From positions 1 to 52,469 of the forward strand of contig CAXMNX010000066.1 of assembly GCA_964194845.1 (NCBI GenBank): a stretch of 52,469 bases of DNA, written 5' to 3'. The notes beneath the pieces were generated by a model. The model searched no databases and was not told the origin of the DNA. It worked only from the letters and a program-made list of their open reading frames with translations. The translations under genes and the position numbers were made by a program. Every line of letters starts with the position of its first letter. The stretch's first letter is position 1. Of this stretch, positions 16,111 through 24,486 are shown piece after piece. The stretch comes from CAXMNX01 sp964194845. GTDB lineage: Bacteria; Pseudomonadota; Alphaproteobacteria; Rhodobacterales; Rhodobacteraceae.

Positions 16111-17726
16111 CGCAGTGAAAATAATGCGTAAAGTTCGTTGCTTCGGACGAGCGTAAGCGGCAAATCAGCTTCTTCCAGCTCGCGCAGCATGATCCCATAG
16201 ACACGCACGACAAAACTGCATTTCGGCACCAGAACGTAATCGGCATTTTCGATCCCCGACAGATTTCCGTAGTACCAGGGGGCACCGTCGTGAAGCGGTT
16301 CAAACGGCACGAATAACCAAAATGCCGTCAGGATGTCGGTGGTGAATATTTGGCTTCCGGCCGGTATTTCCGCGGCCAAAAGATCGGCGCTAAGCTCGTT
16401 GAACCACGCAGAAGTGCCGGCCAGGATTGTGCAATGCGGAAATGTAATGCCATCGAGTGTGGGCGGATCGGGACGATCGGCAAGCGATCTGTATTTGCCC
16501 CAAATACTAGTCGGCTGATCGAGATTAACTTCTGCGGTCAGCGTATACGCGCGATCATCGCGGACCAGTATGTCGTGGTGCTGCGGCAAGGCTGGCAGCA
16601 TCGGAACATAGCGTTCAATCTGCTGAGCAAACACGCGCAGCGGCGACAATGTCAGTGTGAATGCAGATGTTGAGAATATCATCACCGCCGCCAAAGACGT
16701 CATCGTCAACGCGGCTCGCATATCGACACCGTTTACGACGCGTGTTCCGGCCTCGGGTCGGAGCGCCATCATCACGGCGGCCAGCGGCACCAGCCATTTC
16801 GGGTCGTTTCCGAAGTTTTGATAGGTAATGAAGAAGAAACCGGGCACCAGCAGGATAAGGCCAAGTGCTGCCACCCCGTGACCGGAACGGCTGACAAAAA
16901 GATAGCCAAGAAATCCGACCGTAACTGCGGCAATGTTGCGTGGATTTGAAATCATGTCGGAGAAAGCTACTCCGGCGTAAGGTCTGACTTCGGACCGCGA
17001 CACATTCAGAAGATCGCCGATATAACCCGGCCAGAAGTCGAGCCCCAAAATGATCGCGGCAAGAACGGCGATCCCGAGACCCGTCGCTGCGGCGACGCCC
17101 ATTGCGAACAGCTCGCGCCGCATCAGCATCATCAGTGCCACACCCGGCAGCAGCGCTACAAAGAACGTGACCTTCAGAAAGACAAGCGCCGAAAATCCGA
17201 GGCCGTAGATCAGACCGTCGATCACGGACCAATCGTTGCCGCGCGGCGGGGTCAGCGCGACAATGACAAGGACCCAGGCGACAGCCCACGCCCAGCGATT
17301 ATAGTGCATGGAAATCGACAAACCGGGCTCGGTGCCGCCAAACGTAAGTGCCAGGATCAGCACCATTGAAAATGCCGCGAAGGCATAGGCCGTTTTGCGG
17401 GTCAGCCTGGACCACGCCACGTACCAGACCGGCAACACCATGACCGCGGCGACCAGGACCTGGCTCAGCAAAATGGCCGTTCCGACCCCGTAGCCCGCCT
17501 TTAGGAATACAAGTATCGGCCAGAGCGACAATATACCCAGTGGCGTCATGAAGTCCTGGTGCGGCTTCAAACCCCGTTCCATGCGAAACAGGATATCCAG
17601 AAGATGGTAGGTATCGCCTTCATGCGCCGATATCAAAAGCGCACCTTTCGACATCGAAAGACCCGCCATAATCGCCCCGGCGACTAAAAGGATACCAAAT
17701 AAAATAAGGGGATTTGGTCTGCTCAT
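16107..17726 (-). CDS. GT-C-like polytopic membrane protein (putative glycosyltransferase)
   Basis: A 539-residue protein with about 10 predicted membrane segments over residues 1-370 and a soluble C-terminal domain of about 160 residues. After the first segment comes Glu-Gly-Asp (36-38), then a Lys-Pro-His-Gln-Asp-Phe-x-Thr-Pro-x-Gly stretch (54-64). This layout is seen in GT-C enzymes, which transfer sugars from polyprenyl-phosphate donors on the periplasmic side. The start at 17726 has AAGGATGGGG upstream; longer starts exist. It overlaps cpaA tail to tail by 4 bases and is divergent from the AAA ATPase gene. Target and sugar are unknown. A non-catalytic membrane protein remains possible. 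Confidence 0.6.
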   Translation of the reverse strand: MSRPNPLILFGILLVAGAIMAGLSMSKGALLISAHEGDTYHLLDILFRMERGLKPHQDFMTPLGILSLWPILVFLKAGYGVGTAILLSQVLVAAVMVLPVWYVAWSRLTRKTAYAFAAFSMVLILALTFGGTEPGLSISMHYNRWAWAVAWVLVIVALTPPRGNDWSVIDGLIYGLGFSALVFLKVTFFVALLPGVALMMLMRRELFAMGVAAATGLGIAVLAAIILGLDFWPGYIGDLLNVSRSEVRPYAGVAFSDMISNPRNIAAVTVGFLGYLFVSRSGHGVAALGLILLVPGFFFITYQNFGNDPKWLVPLAAVMMALRPEAGTRVVNGVDMRAALTMTSLAAVMIFSTSAFTLTLSPLRVFAQQIERYVPMLPALPQHHDILVRDDRAYTLTAEVNLDQPTSIWGKYRSLADRPDPPTLDGITFPHCTILAGTSAWFNELSADLLAAEIPAGSQIFTTDILTAFWLFVPFEPLHDGAPWYYGNLSGIENADYVLVPKCSFVVRVYGIMLRELEEADLPLTLVRSNELYALFSLR

Positions 17727-17860
17727 TCCCCATCCTTTTTCCATTTTTTGGCCACAATAACCATTCATCTTGCAACCAGCAAAGGCTTGGCAAGTGTTAT
17801 TGTCCAAATTTGGGCAACAACGGGTCAGGTGGGTAACTGGATGAGGCACGGGTAGCTCAA

Positions 17861-19171
17861 ATGAATATGCAAACGACGAATGTTATCGCCCCCCCGGCGC
17901 CGCGGTCGCTTGAAGGCATGAACCTTCCGGTCGTGATGATGCGCGACATTCTTCTTAAAACGATGTTCCGCATGAACCTTGATACGGTCACCGATCTGGC
18001 GAAGGCTATGTGCCTTCCGGTCCCGGTGACGCAGGAAATTGTGGATTTGGCCCGCGAACAGAAGCTTGTTGAAGCAACCGGCACGCTGCACGCAAACTCG
18101 GGCGGTGAAATGGGTTTTCAGCTGACCGAGGCGGGCAAGAGCCGCGCGCTCGATGCTTTGGCCCAGTCAGAATATTATGGTGCAATGCCCGTTCCGCTGA
18201 ACGTCTACTCCGAGCAAGTCAAGCGCCAGTCGATCCGCAACATTCAAGTCACGCGAACTCAGCTTCTTGGTGCAATGGAGCACCTGATCCTGCCGGAAGA
18301 GCTTCTTGACCATTTGGGTCCGGCGGTTAGCGCCGGTCGCTCGGTTCTGATGTATGGCCCGCCGGGGAATGGTAAATCCTCGATCTCGAACGGTATTCGC
18401 GATGCGCTTGGCGACAAGATCTATATACCCCGCGCAATCGAATATTCAGGCCAGGTGATCACAGTATTCGATCCGATCGTGCACACCGCCGCCGAGGCGA
18501 TGGAGGATGATCCGAATTCGCTTCGCCGCACATCGAACCGGTTCGACACACGCTATGTCCTTTGCGACCGCCCGACCGTTATGACCGGCGGCGAGCTTAG
18601 CCTTTCGATGCTGGATTTGGTCTATAACCCGACGGCGCGCACCTATCAGGCGCCGCTTCAGCTAAAATCGTCGGGCGGCGTTTTCATCGTTGACGACCTT
18701 GGCCGTCAGGAAGAGCCGCCGCAGGCGCTTGTGAACCGCTGGATCGTTCCGCTTGAAGAAAATAAGGATATCCTTTCGCTGCAATCGGGTGAGAAATTCG
18801 AAGTGCCGTTCGACACGCTTGTTATCTTCTCGACCAACTTCCATCCCAACGAGATTTTCGACAAAGCGGCGCTTCGCCGGATCTTCTTCAAGATCAAAAT
18901 CGACGGACCGGATCAGGAAGATTATCTGAAGATCTTTGCGATGGTGGCACGGAAGCGGAAGATGCCGCTTGATGAAGATACGCTGGTCTATCTGATCAAG
19001 CACAAATATCCGACGATCGACAATATCTACGCAAACTATCAGCCGATCTTCCTTGTCGATCAGATGATTTCGATCTGCGAGTTCGAGGGCATCCCCTATC
19101 AGATGTCGCCCGAACTGATCGACAGAGCCTGGGCCAACATGTTCGTCAAAGAAGAAAAGATCGTTCACTAG
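17861..19171 (+). CDS. AAA ATPase with winged-helix-like N-terminus
   Basis: A 436-residue protein. Residues about 20-105 look like a winged-helix domain, ending in a Gly-x-Gly-Phe-x-Leu-Thr-Glu-Ala-Gly wing. The AAA core has Walker A Gly-Pro-Pro-Gly-Asn-Gly-Lys-Ser (166-173) and Walker B Val-Phe-Ile-Val-Asp-Asp (274-279). A Ser-Thr-Asn-Phe sensor-1-like motif and an Arg-Arg-Ile-Phe-Phe segment follow. Family and role are not known to me. From its position beyond cpaA and the GT-C-like gene, a regulatory or remodelling role in the Tad pilus is possible but unproven. It is divergent from the GT-C-like gene over a 134-base gap. Confidence 0.75.
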   Translation: MNMQTTNVIAPPAPRSLEGMNLPVVMMRDILLKTMFRMNLDTVTDLAKAMCLPVPVTQEIVDLAREQKLVEATGTLHANSGGEMGFQLTEAGKSRALDALAQSEYYGAMPVPLNVYSEQVKRQSIRNIQVTRTQLLGAMEHLILPEELLDHLGPAVSAGRSVLMYGPPGNGKSSISNGIRDALGDKIYIPRAIEYSGQVITVFDPIVHTAAEAMEDDPNSLRRTSNRFDTRYVLCDRPTVMTGGELSLSMLDLVYNPTARTYQAPLQLKSSGGVFIVDDLGRQEEPPQALVNRWIVPLEENKDILSLQSGEKFEVPFDTLVIFSTNFHPNEIFDKAALRRIFFKIKIDGPDQEDYLKIFAMVARKRKMPLDEDTLVYLIKHKYPTIDNIYANYQPIFLVDQMISICEFEGIPYQMSPELIDRAWANMFVKEEKIVH

Positions 19172-19203
19172 ACATTTTCGCCGCCCGTTGGGCGGCGATC
19201 CGC

Positions 19204-19257
19204 CGGGAGGGCGCTGCCCTCCCGAACCCTCCCCAAGTATGTATGCCAAAAAGAATT
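19204..19257. repeat. Rhodobacteraceae-type intergenic palindromic element
   Basis: A GGGAGGGC/GCCCTCCC stem-loop (19205-19212 with 19216-19223) is followed by a second CCCTCCCC run and the sequence AAGTATGTATGCCAAAAAG. From memory this arrangement, a GC-rich palindrome then a short tail like GAGTAT and GCCAA, is common between genes in Rhodobacteraceae. Only one copy is present here. Just before it, CGCCGCCC/GGGCGGCG (19179-19197) forms another stem without a T-run. Confidence 0.5.
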
Positions 19258-19303
19258 GAACGGGCGTTTTGCACTTGCCGGTGCAGCGGGCTAGGTCTCA
19301 GCC

Positions 19304-21721
19304 ATGCCCAAACTGCCCGGGAAATTCAAAGATTGGTTCGAGGCGCGCGGCTGGTCCGTTCATCCGCATCAATTAGAAATTGCCGAACGAGCGGCTGAGC
19401 CATCGCTGTTGCTGATCGCGCCCACTGGTGGCGGCAAGACCCTGGCCGGTTTCCTGCCCACACTGGCCGAGTTGGCATCAGGCGAACATCGGGGGCTGCA
19501 TACGCTGTATATATCGCCGCTAAAGGCGCTTGCAGCGGACATCCGGCGGAACCTGGGGACGCCAATTGCCGATATGGGATTACCCATCAGGGTCGAGGAC
19601 AGAACCGGCGACACCAGCGTAACCAGGAAAAAACGTCAACGCGCGGACCCGCCGCATATCTTATTGACCACGCCCGAAAGCCTGGCGCTTTTGCTGACCT
19701 ATGAAGACGCGCCGGGCATGTTTTCGGGTCTCAGCCGCGTCATCGTCGATGAGATCCATGCTCTCGCTGAATCGAAGCGCGGCGACCAGTTGATGCTGTG
19801 TCTTGCCGAGCTTCAGGCCATGGCACCAGATTTGCGCCGCGTAGGACTATCTGCAACGGTCGAAGACCCCGACGCGATCGCCCGTTTCCTTGCGCGCCAC
19901 CCCGATCCCTGCCCGATCCTTAAAGCTGATCCCGGACCGCTACCGCAGATTGCGATGCTTGAAACCGAAGAGCTTCCGCCCTGGTCCGGCGGCGGAGGTA
20001 AATACGCCATTCCGCGCGTTCTTGAAGAAGTTCGCAATCACAAAACCACCCTGATCTTTCACAATACGCGCGCACAGGCAGAAATATTCTTTCACAATCT
20101 CTGGCTGGCGAACGACGAGGGTCTGCCAATTGGCATTCACCACGGCAGCCTGAGCCGCGAACAACGTGAACGGGTCGAAGCGGCCATGGTGCGCGGTGAA
20201 CTTCGCGCCATCGTCGCGACCGGGTCACTGGATCTGGGTATCGACTGGGGTGATGTGGATCTGGTGATCCAGATCGGTGCGCCGAAAAACGTCAAGCGAC
20301 TGGTGCAACGGATCGGGCGCGCAAATCACACCTACAACGCGCCGTCGAAGGCGTTGGTTGTTCCGGCGAACAGGTTTGAAGTTGTCGAATGCGTTGCCGC
20401 GCTGGAGGCCGTGCGAGCCTCGGACCTTGATGGCGACCCGCGGGGACCCGGCCCGCGCGACGTGCTTTGCCAGCACATTCTGATCCGGGCCTGTCGTGGC
20501 CCATTCGAAGCGGCAGAGGTATTTGAGACCTTTCGAACCGTCGGGGGTTTTTTCGATCTTGAACGAGAGGAATTCGACGCCTGCCTCGATATGGTAGCGA
20601 CAGGGGGCTATGCACTTCGCGCCTATGACCGATGGCAACGCCTGAAAAAGCGCGATGACGGGCGCTGGGAGCTTCGCGACCCGCGCGCCGCGCAACAGAT
20701 CCGCATGAACGTCGGCACTATCGCGGATACCGATACGCTAAAGGTTCGCCTGAAAAACCGTATGGGTGGAAAGCCACTGGGCGAGATCGAAGAGGGCTTC
20801 GCCGCCTCTTTGACACCGGGCGATACGTTTCTGATCGGCGGGCAGGTCGTTCGTTATGAAGGACTGCAAGAGATGACGGTGCAAGTGACCCGGCGCGCCG
20901 ACAGGCCGCCGAAGATCGCGACGTTCATGGGAACGAAGTTCGCGACATCGACGCAGCTATCTGCGCGAATGCTCAGAATATTTCGGGAGCGGGATTTTTC
21001 AAGCTTGCCCAAACACACTGCCGATTGGCTTCGCCTTCAGGAGCAGTATTCCAAACTGCCCGAAGCGGATCGGCTTTTGGTCGAGAGCTTTCCGCACGAT
21101 GGGCGCCAGCATACATGCGTTTACGGCTTCGCGGGCCGAAACGCGATGCAAACGCTTGGGCTTCTGGTCACAGAACGGATGGAGAAGGCCGGTTATGAAC
21201 CGCTTGGATTTGTCTCGACCGATTATGCGGTGCTGATTTGGGGATTGAACCAGGTTCCCGATCCCGCACCATTGTTTGACGGCGACAATCTGAGAGAGGC
21301 GTTTGAAACCTGGCTGAGGGGCAATGCCGTAATGAAGCGGACATTTCGCGCCTCGGCGACAATCGCCGGATTTTTAGAGCGAAACTGGGGACACAAGCGG
21401 CGATCCGGTCGTCAGGCCAGTTTTTCGTCCGATATCCTTTATGAAACGCTGCTGAAATACGATCCCGACCACCTATTGTTGGCCATCACACGCGACGAGG
21501 CCCTGAAAGGGCTGGTTGATTTCGGCAGGATAGAAGAAATGCTGACGCGGACAGCCGGGCGCGTCGATCACGTGATCCTTGATCGCGTGACACCGCTTGC
21601 AGCACCTTTGCTGCTGGAAGTGGGCAAGGTGCCGGTCATCGGCGCCGGACGCGAACGCCTGCTGGAAGAAGAAACCGAGCGATTGATGAGTGCGGCCGGA
21701 CTTGGCAAGGTCCAGGGCTGA
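19304..21721 (+). CDS. Ligase-associated Lhr-type DEXH helicase
   Basis: An 805-residue superfamily 2 helicase. Walker A is Ala-Pro-Thr-Gly-Gly-Gly-Lys-Thr (39-46), the DEIH box is at 149-152, and Leu-Ser-Ala-Thr (motif III) and Gln-Arg-Ile-Gly-Arg-Ala (motif VI) are present. A winged-helix and Lhr-core C-terminal region follows, including a Phe-Met-Gly-Thr-Lys-Phe-Ala segment. In other bacteria this helicase is encoded with an ATP-dependent ligase, an exonuclease and the PdeM phosphoesterase in a DNA repair cluster. Here only PdeM follows, 51 bases downstream. The helicase looks intact; its ATPase and strand-separation role is established for the family. Confidence 0.92.
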   Translation: MPKLPGKFKDWFEARGWSVHPHQLEIAERAAEPSLLLIAPTGGGKTLAGFLPTLAELASGEHRGLHTLYISPLKALAADIRRNLGTPIADMGLPIRVEDRTGDTSVTRKKRQRADPPHILLTTPESLALLLTYEDAPGMFSGLSRVIVDEIHALAESKRGDQLMLCLAELQAMAPDLRRVGLSATVEDPDAIARFLARHPDPCPILKADPGPLPQIAMLETEELPPWSGGGGKYAIPRVLEEVRNHKTTLIFHNTRAQAEIFFHNLWLANDEGLPIGIHHGSLSREQRERVEAAMVRGELRAIVATGSLDLGIDWGDVDLVIQIGAPKNVKRLVQRIGRANHTYNAPSKALVVPANRFEVVECVAALEAVRASDLDGDPRGPGPRDVLCQHILIRACRGPFEAAEVFETFRTVGGFFDLEREEFDACLDMVATGGYALRAYDRWQRLKKRDDGRWELRDPRAAQQIRMNVGTIADTDTLKVRLKNRMGGKPLGEIEEGFAASLTPGDTFLIGGQVVRYEGLQEMTVQVTRRADRPPKIATFMGTKFATSTQLSARMLRIFRERDFSSLPKHTADWLRLQEQYSKLPEADRLLVESFPHDGRQHTCVYGFAGRNAMQTLGLLVTERMEKAGYEPLGFVSTDYAVLIWGLNQVPDPAPLFDGDNLREAFETWLRGNAVMKRTFRASATIAGFLERNWGHKRRSGRQASFSSDILYETLLKYDPDHLLLAITRDEALKGLVDFGRIEEMLTRTAGRVDHVILDRVTPLAAPLLLEVGKVPVIGAGRERLLEEETERLMSAAGLGKVQG

Positions 21722-21772
21722 CGCCGAATTCGGACCCTTGCCAAATATCGCAGAACCCGCCAAGAACGAAGC

Positions 21773-22432
21773 ATGAACGGCCAGTCGATCTTCTTTTCCG
21801 GCGAAATGCTGGAGCCATTACCATCTGGCGCGTTGTACTGGCTATCGAATGATATGCTTGTCGTCTCGGACCTTCACCTTGGAAAATCCGAACGACTGGC
21901 GCGACTTGGTGGCGCGCTTTTGCCACCATACGAGACCACCGAGACCCTGACCCGGCTGGCGGCTGATATTGACCGGACGCGCGCAAAGACGGTGCTATGT
22001 TTGGGTGACAGTTTTGACGATGCTGCCGCCGCTGCTTCGCTTGAGGCCAGCCATCGTGCAACTATTGCTGCCCTACAGGCGGGGCGTCACTGGATATGGG
22101 TCGAAGGCAATCATGACCCTGGCCCGAACGATCTGGGCGGCACCCATCTTGGCGAACACAAGTGTGCGCCATTTGTATTTCGCCACATTGCCAAGACGCC
22201 GTGCGAAGTGGGCGAAATATCCGGGCACTACCATCCGAAAGCCCGCGTGCGAGCCGCCTCGCGGCCCTGTTTTCTTGTCGACAGCAGAAGGCTGATGCTT
22301 CCCGCATATGGATGTTACACCGGCGGCCTGAAGTGGACCGCGCCGGCGCTTCGAAACCTGTTCGAGGATCAGGCCACCGCCTACCTGACCGGGCGGCGCG
22401 TTCTGGCCGTTCCGGTGCCGAGGGCCGCATGA
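21773..22432 (+). CDS. pdeM: Ligase-associated phosphoesterase PdeM
   Basis: A 219-residue calcineurin-like metallophosphoesterase. The metal-binding motifs are complete: Asp-Leu-His-Leu-Gly-Lys (33-38), Gly-Asp-Ser-Phe-Asp-Asp (78-83), Gly-Asn-His-Asp (112-115) and Gly-His-Tyr-His (151-154). Family members are Mn-dependent phosphodiesterases found with the Lhr-type helicase just upstream. The stop overlaps the start of the thioesterase gene by 4 bases (ATGA). Confidence 0.92.
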   Translation: MNGQSIFFSGEMLEPLPSGALYWLSNDMLVVSDLHLGKSERLARLGGALLPPYETTETLTRLAADIDRTRAKTVLCLGDSFDDAAAAASLEASHRATIAALQAGRHWIWVEGNHDPGPNDLGGTHLGEHKCAPFVFRHIAKTPCEVGEISGHYHPKARVRAASRPCFLVDSRRLMLPAYGCYTGGLKWTAPALRNLFEDQATAYLTGRRVLAVPVPRAA

Positions 22433-22854
22433 CGTTGGACAAATCCATCGAAGCAAAGGTTCGCGCTTCGTTTGAGGCGCAGTCGATGATGACCAGCCTT
22501 GGCGCGGAGTTGACGCAGCTCGCGCCCGGCCGCGCGACGATTACCGCGCCGATCTTGCCCGGAAGCCTTCAACAGCACGGCGCTGCGCATGCCGGTTTGA
22601 CGTTTTCCATCGGCGACAGCGCGGCAGGATACTCGGCGTTGACGATGTTCCCTGAGGCCGCCGAGGTCATGACAGTCGAAATGAAGATTAACCTCATGGC
22701 CCCCGGAATTGGCGACAGGCTGGTGGCCGAGGGCCGGGTCGTTAAGTCAGGCCGACGGTTGACGGTTGTTCAATCCGAGGTGTTTGCAGAGAAAGATGGC
22801 GCCAGAAAGCAAATCGCGCTTTTGCAGGGCACGATGATCGCGGTCGAGAGCTAG
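22429..22854 (+). CDS. PaaI-family hotdog thioesterase
   Basis: A 141-residue single hotdog-fold protein. The His-Gly-Ala-Ala-His-Ala-Gly motif with a following Asp-Ser-Ala-Ala-Gly matches the PaaI-type acyl-CoA thioesterase pattern, in which an Asp in the long helix is catalytic. The beta-strand motif Met-Lys-Ile-Asn-Leu-Met-Ala-Pro also fits. It starts inside the pdeM stop (ATGA), so it is probably translated by coupling. A link to DNA repair is not evident. The acyl substrate is unknown. Confidence 0.85.
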   Translation: MTLDKSIEAKVRASFEAQSMMTSLGAELTQLAPGRATITAPILPGSLQQHGAAHAGLTFSIGDSAAGYSALTMFPEAAEVMTVEMKINLMAPGIGDRLVAEGRVVKSGRRLTVVQSEVFAEKDGARKQIALLQGTMIAVES

Positions 22855-22886
22855 GGCACAAAGAAACTTCAGCACGACGAAAAGAC

Positions 22887-23543
22887 TTAGTCGCCTGGCA
22901 CCTTGAACCCGGCTGTCTTGTGACTGCCGTCGCAAAACGGTTTGTTTTTGGATTGTCCGCAGCGGCACAGAAATGCGCGCGTTCCACGATGGACGCGATG
23001 CCCGGTGCCGCTGGTAATTTCCAGCGCGCCGCGCGCTTCGATCGGGCCATTTTCGTATCCGGTGATTGTCAGTTCTGCGCCTGGATCCTCGCCGGGTGCG
23101 TCTTTGCCGGTCTCGGGCGGCTCTCCGGTCGCTTTAAAATCGGCCTCGACGTGCGAATAGTCGCAAAACGGCGGGTTTTTGGTTTTGCCGCAGCGGCAGA
23201 TCGTTGCGCGCGTCATTGCCTCGCCCGCGACGATCAGGTTGCCGTGAAAGGCGTTCGGGCCGTTTTCCTGCATTGCGAGCCTGTTGATGCCGGGGGTCGC
23301 TTCTTCAGCGACGCTATCCAATCGCTGATACGTCAATGCTCCGGACGGGCAGGTGCGGATCATGGCCGCGATTTCATCGGCAGAGGCGGCGTCTGGATCG
23401 ACCCAGGGCCGACGCTCGGGATCAAACACCTGCGGCAGCTTCAGATAGCAGTTTCGCGCGTGGATACAGCGCTTCATGTCGAAGCCGATCTCGATCGACG
23501 CGCCGGGGTATTTTTTGGCCAAGGTGGCACCTCCGGCCGCCAT
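22887..23543 (-). CDS. Iron-sulfur protein with one 4Fe-4S-like and two CDGSH domains
   Basis: A 218-residue protein with three metal-binding modules. The N-terminal part (about 18-75) has Cys-Ile-His-Ala-Arg-Asn-Cys and a later Cys-Pro-Ser-Gly, as in the divergent 4Fe-4S domain Fer4_19. Two C-terminal CDGSH modules follow. The first has Cys-Arg-Cys and Cys-Asp-Tyr-Ser-His, the second Cys-Arg-Cys and Cys-Asp-Gly-Ser-His. The 3-Cys/1-His ligand sets of both look complete even though the first has Tyr for Gly. A redox or iron-sulfur transfer role is likely but unproven. It lies 28 bases upstream of the end of folD on the same strand and is convergent with the thioesterase. Confidence 0.88.
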   Translation of the reverse strand: MAAGGATLAKKYPGASIEIGFDMKRCIHARNCYLKLPQVFDPERRPWVDPDAASADEIAAMIRTCPSGALTYQRLDSVAEEATPGINRLAMQENGPNAFHGNLIVAGEAMTRATICRCGKTKNPPFCDYSHVEADFKATGEPPETGKDAPGEDPGAELTITGYENGPIEARGALEITSGTGHRVHRGTRAFLCRCGQSKNKPFCDGSHKTAGFKVPGD

Positions 23544-23571
23544 GGCATCCCATTAATCTTCGGGCGTCAAG

Positions 23572-24474
23572 TCAGACGGTCAGACCTTCGGGCTCGTCTA
23601 ATCCATTTGCCCGGCTGCACGCGGTCACGGTATTGGCAAGCAGGCAGGCAATGGTCATCGGCCCGACGCCGCCCGGCACCGGCGTGATCGCGCCTGCGAT
23701 CTGTGATGCGCTTTCAAATTCGACGTCGCCGACCAGCTTGGTTTTGCCTTCGCCCTTTTCCGGGGCGTCGATGCGGTTGATGCCAACATCAATTACCGTT
23801 GCACCCGGTTTGATCCAGTCACCAGCCACCATCTGCGGGCGTCCGACCGCGGCCACGACCACATCGGCACGGCGAACTACATCGGGCAAGTCTTTGGTCC
23901 GTGAATGCGCGATGGTCACGGTGCAGCTATCGCCGATAAGAAGCTGTGCCATCGGTTTGCCGACAATATTCGAGCGACCGATCACAACAGCGTCCAGGCC
24001 CGAAAGGCTGCCGTGGTGGTCGCGAAGCATCATCAGGCAACCAAGCGGTGTGCAGGGCACCATCGACTTCTGGCCCGTTCCCAACAGACCGACATTCGAG
24101 ATGTGAAATCCGTCAACGTCTTTGGCGGGACTAATGGAATTGATCACCAGATTTTCGTCCAGATGCCCCGGCAGTGGCAATTGCACAAGAATTCCGTGAA
24201 TGGTGTCATCGTTGTTCAGATCGTCGATCAAGCCAAGCAGATCTGCCTGCGATGTGTCGATTTCCAGCTTGTGTTCAACCGATTTCATGCCGGTTTCAAG
24301 CGTGGCCTTGCCTTTGGACCGGACGTAAACTTGGCTGGCCGGGTCTTCGCCGACCAGAACCACCGCCAGACCCGGCGTGATCCCATGGTCGGACTTCAGG
24401 CGCGCGACGTGGATCGCCACTTTTTCGCGGACCGTGGCGGCAAACGCTTTGCCGTCAATAATAGTGGCACTCAT
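23572..24474 (-). CDS. folD: Methylene-THF dehydrogenase/methenyl-THF cyclohydrolase FolD
   Basis: A 300-residue bifunctional cytosolic enzyme that interconverts 5,10-methylene-THF and 10-formyl-THF using NADP. The active-site Tyr50 and Lys54/Lys56 are seen in Tyr-Val-Arg-Ser-Lys-Gly-Lys. The Gln-Leu-Pro-Leu-Pro-Gly motif, Lys-Asp-Val-Asp-Gly-Phe-His and the nucleotide-binding Gly-Arg-Ser-Asn-Ile-Val-Gly-Lys-Pro are all present. It shares the strand with osmC and fhs upstream (12 bases from the OsmC-family gene), so the operon probably supports one-carbon metabolism. Confidence 0.96.
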   Translation of the reverse strand: MSATIIDGKAFAATVREKVAIHVARLKSDHGITPGLAVVLVGEDPASQVYVRSKGKATLETGMKSVEHKLEIDTSQADLLGLIDDLNNDDTIHGILVQLPLPGHLDENLVINSISPAKDVDGFHISNVGLLGTGQKSMVPCTPLGCLMMLRDHHGSLSGLDAVVIGRSNIVGKPMAQLLIGDSCTVTIAHSRTKDLPDVVRRADVVVAAVGRPQMVAGDWIKPGATVIDVGINRIDAPEKGEGKTKLVGDVEFESASQIAGAITPVPGGVGPMTIACLLANTVTACSRANGLDEPEGLTV

Positions 24475-24486
24475 GGGTTTGGTCCT

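Noticed and set aside
19179..19197. Strong stem after the AAA ATPase gene as a terminator
   Set aside because: The stem is perfect but there is no T-run after it; I keep it only as a note under the repeat element.
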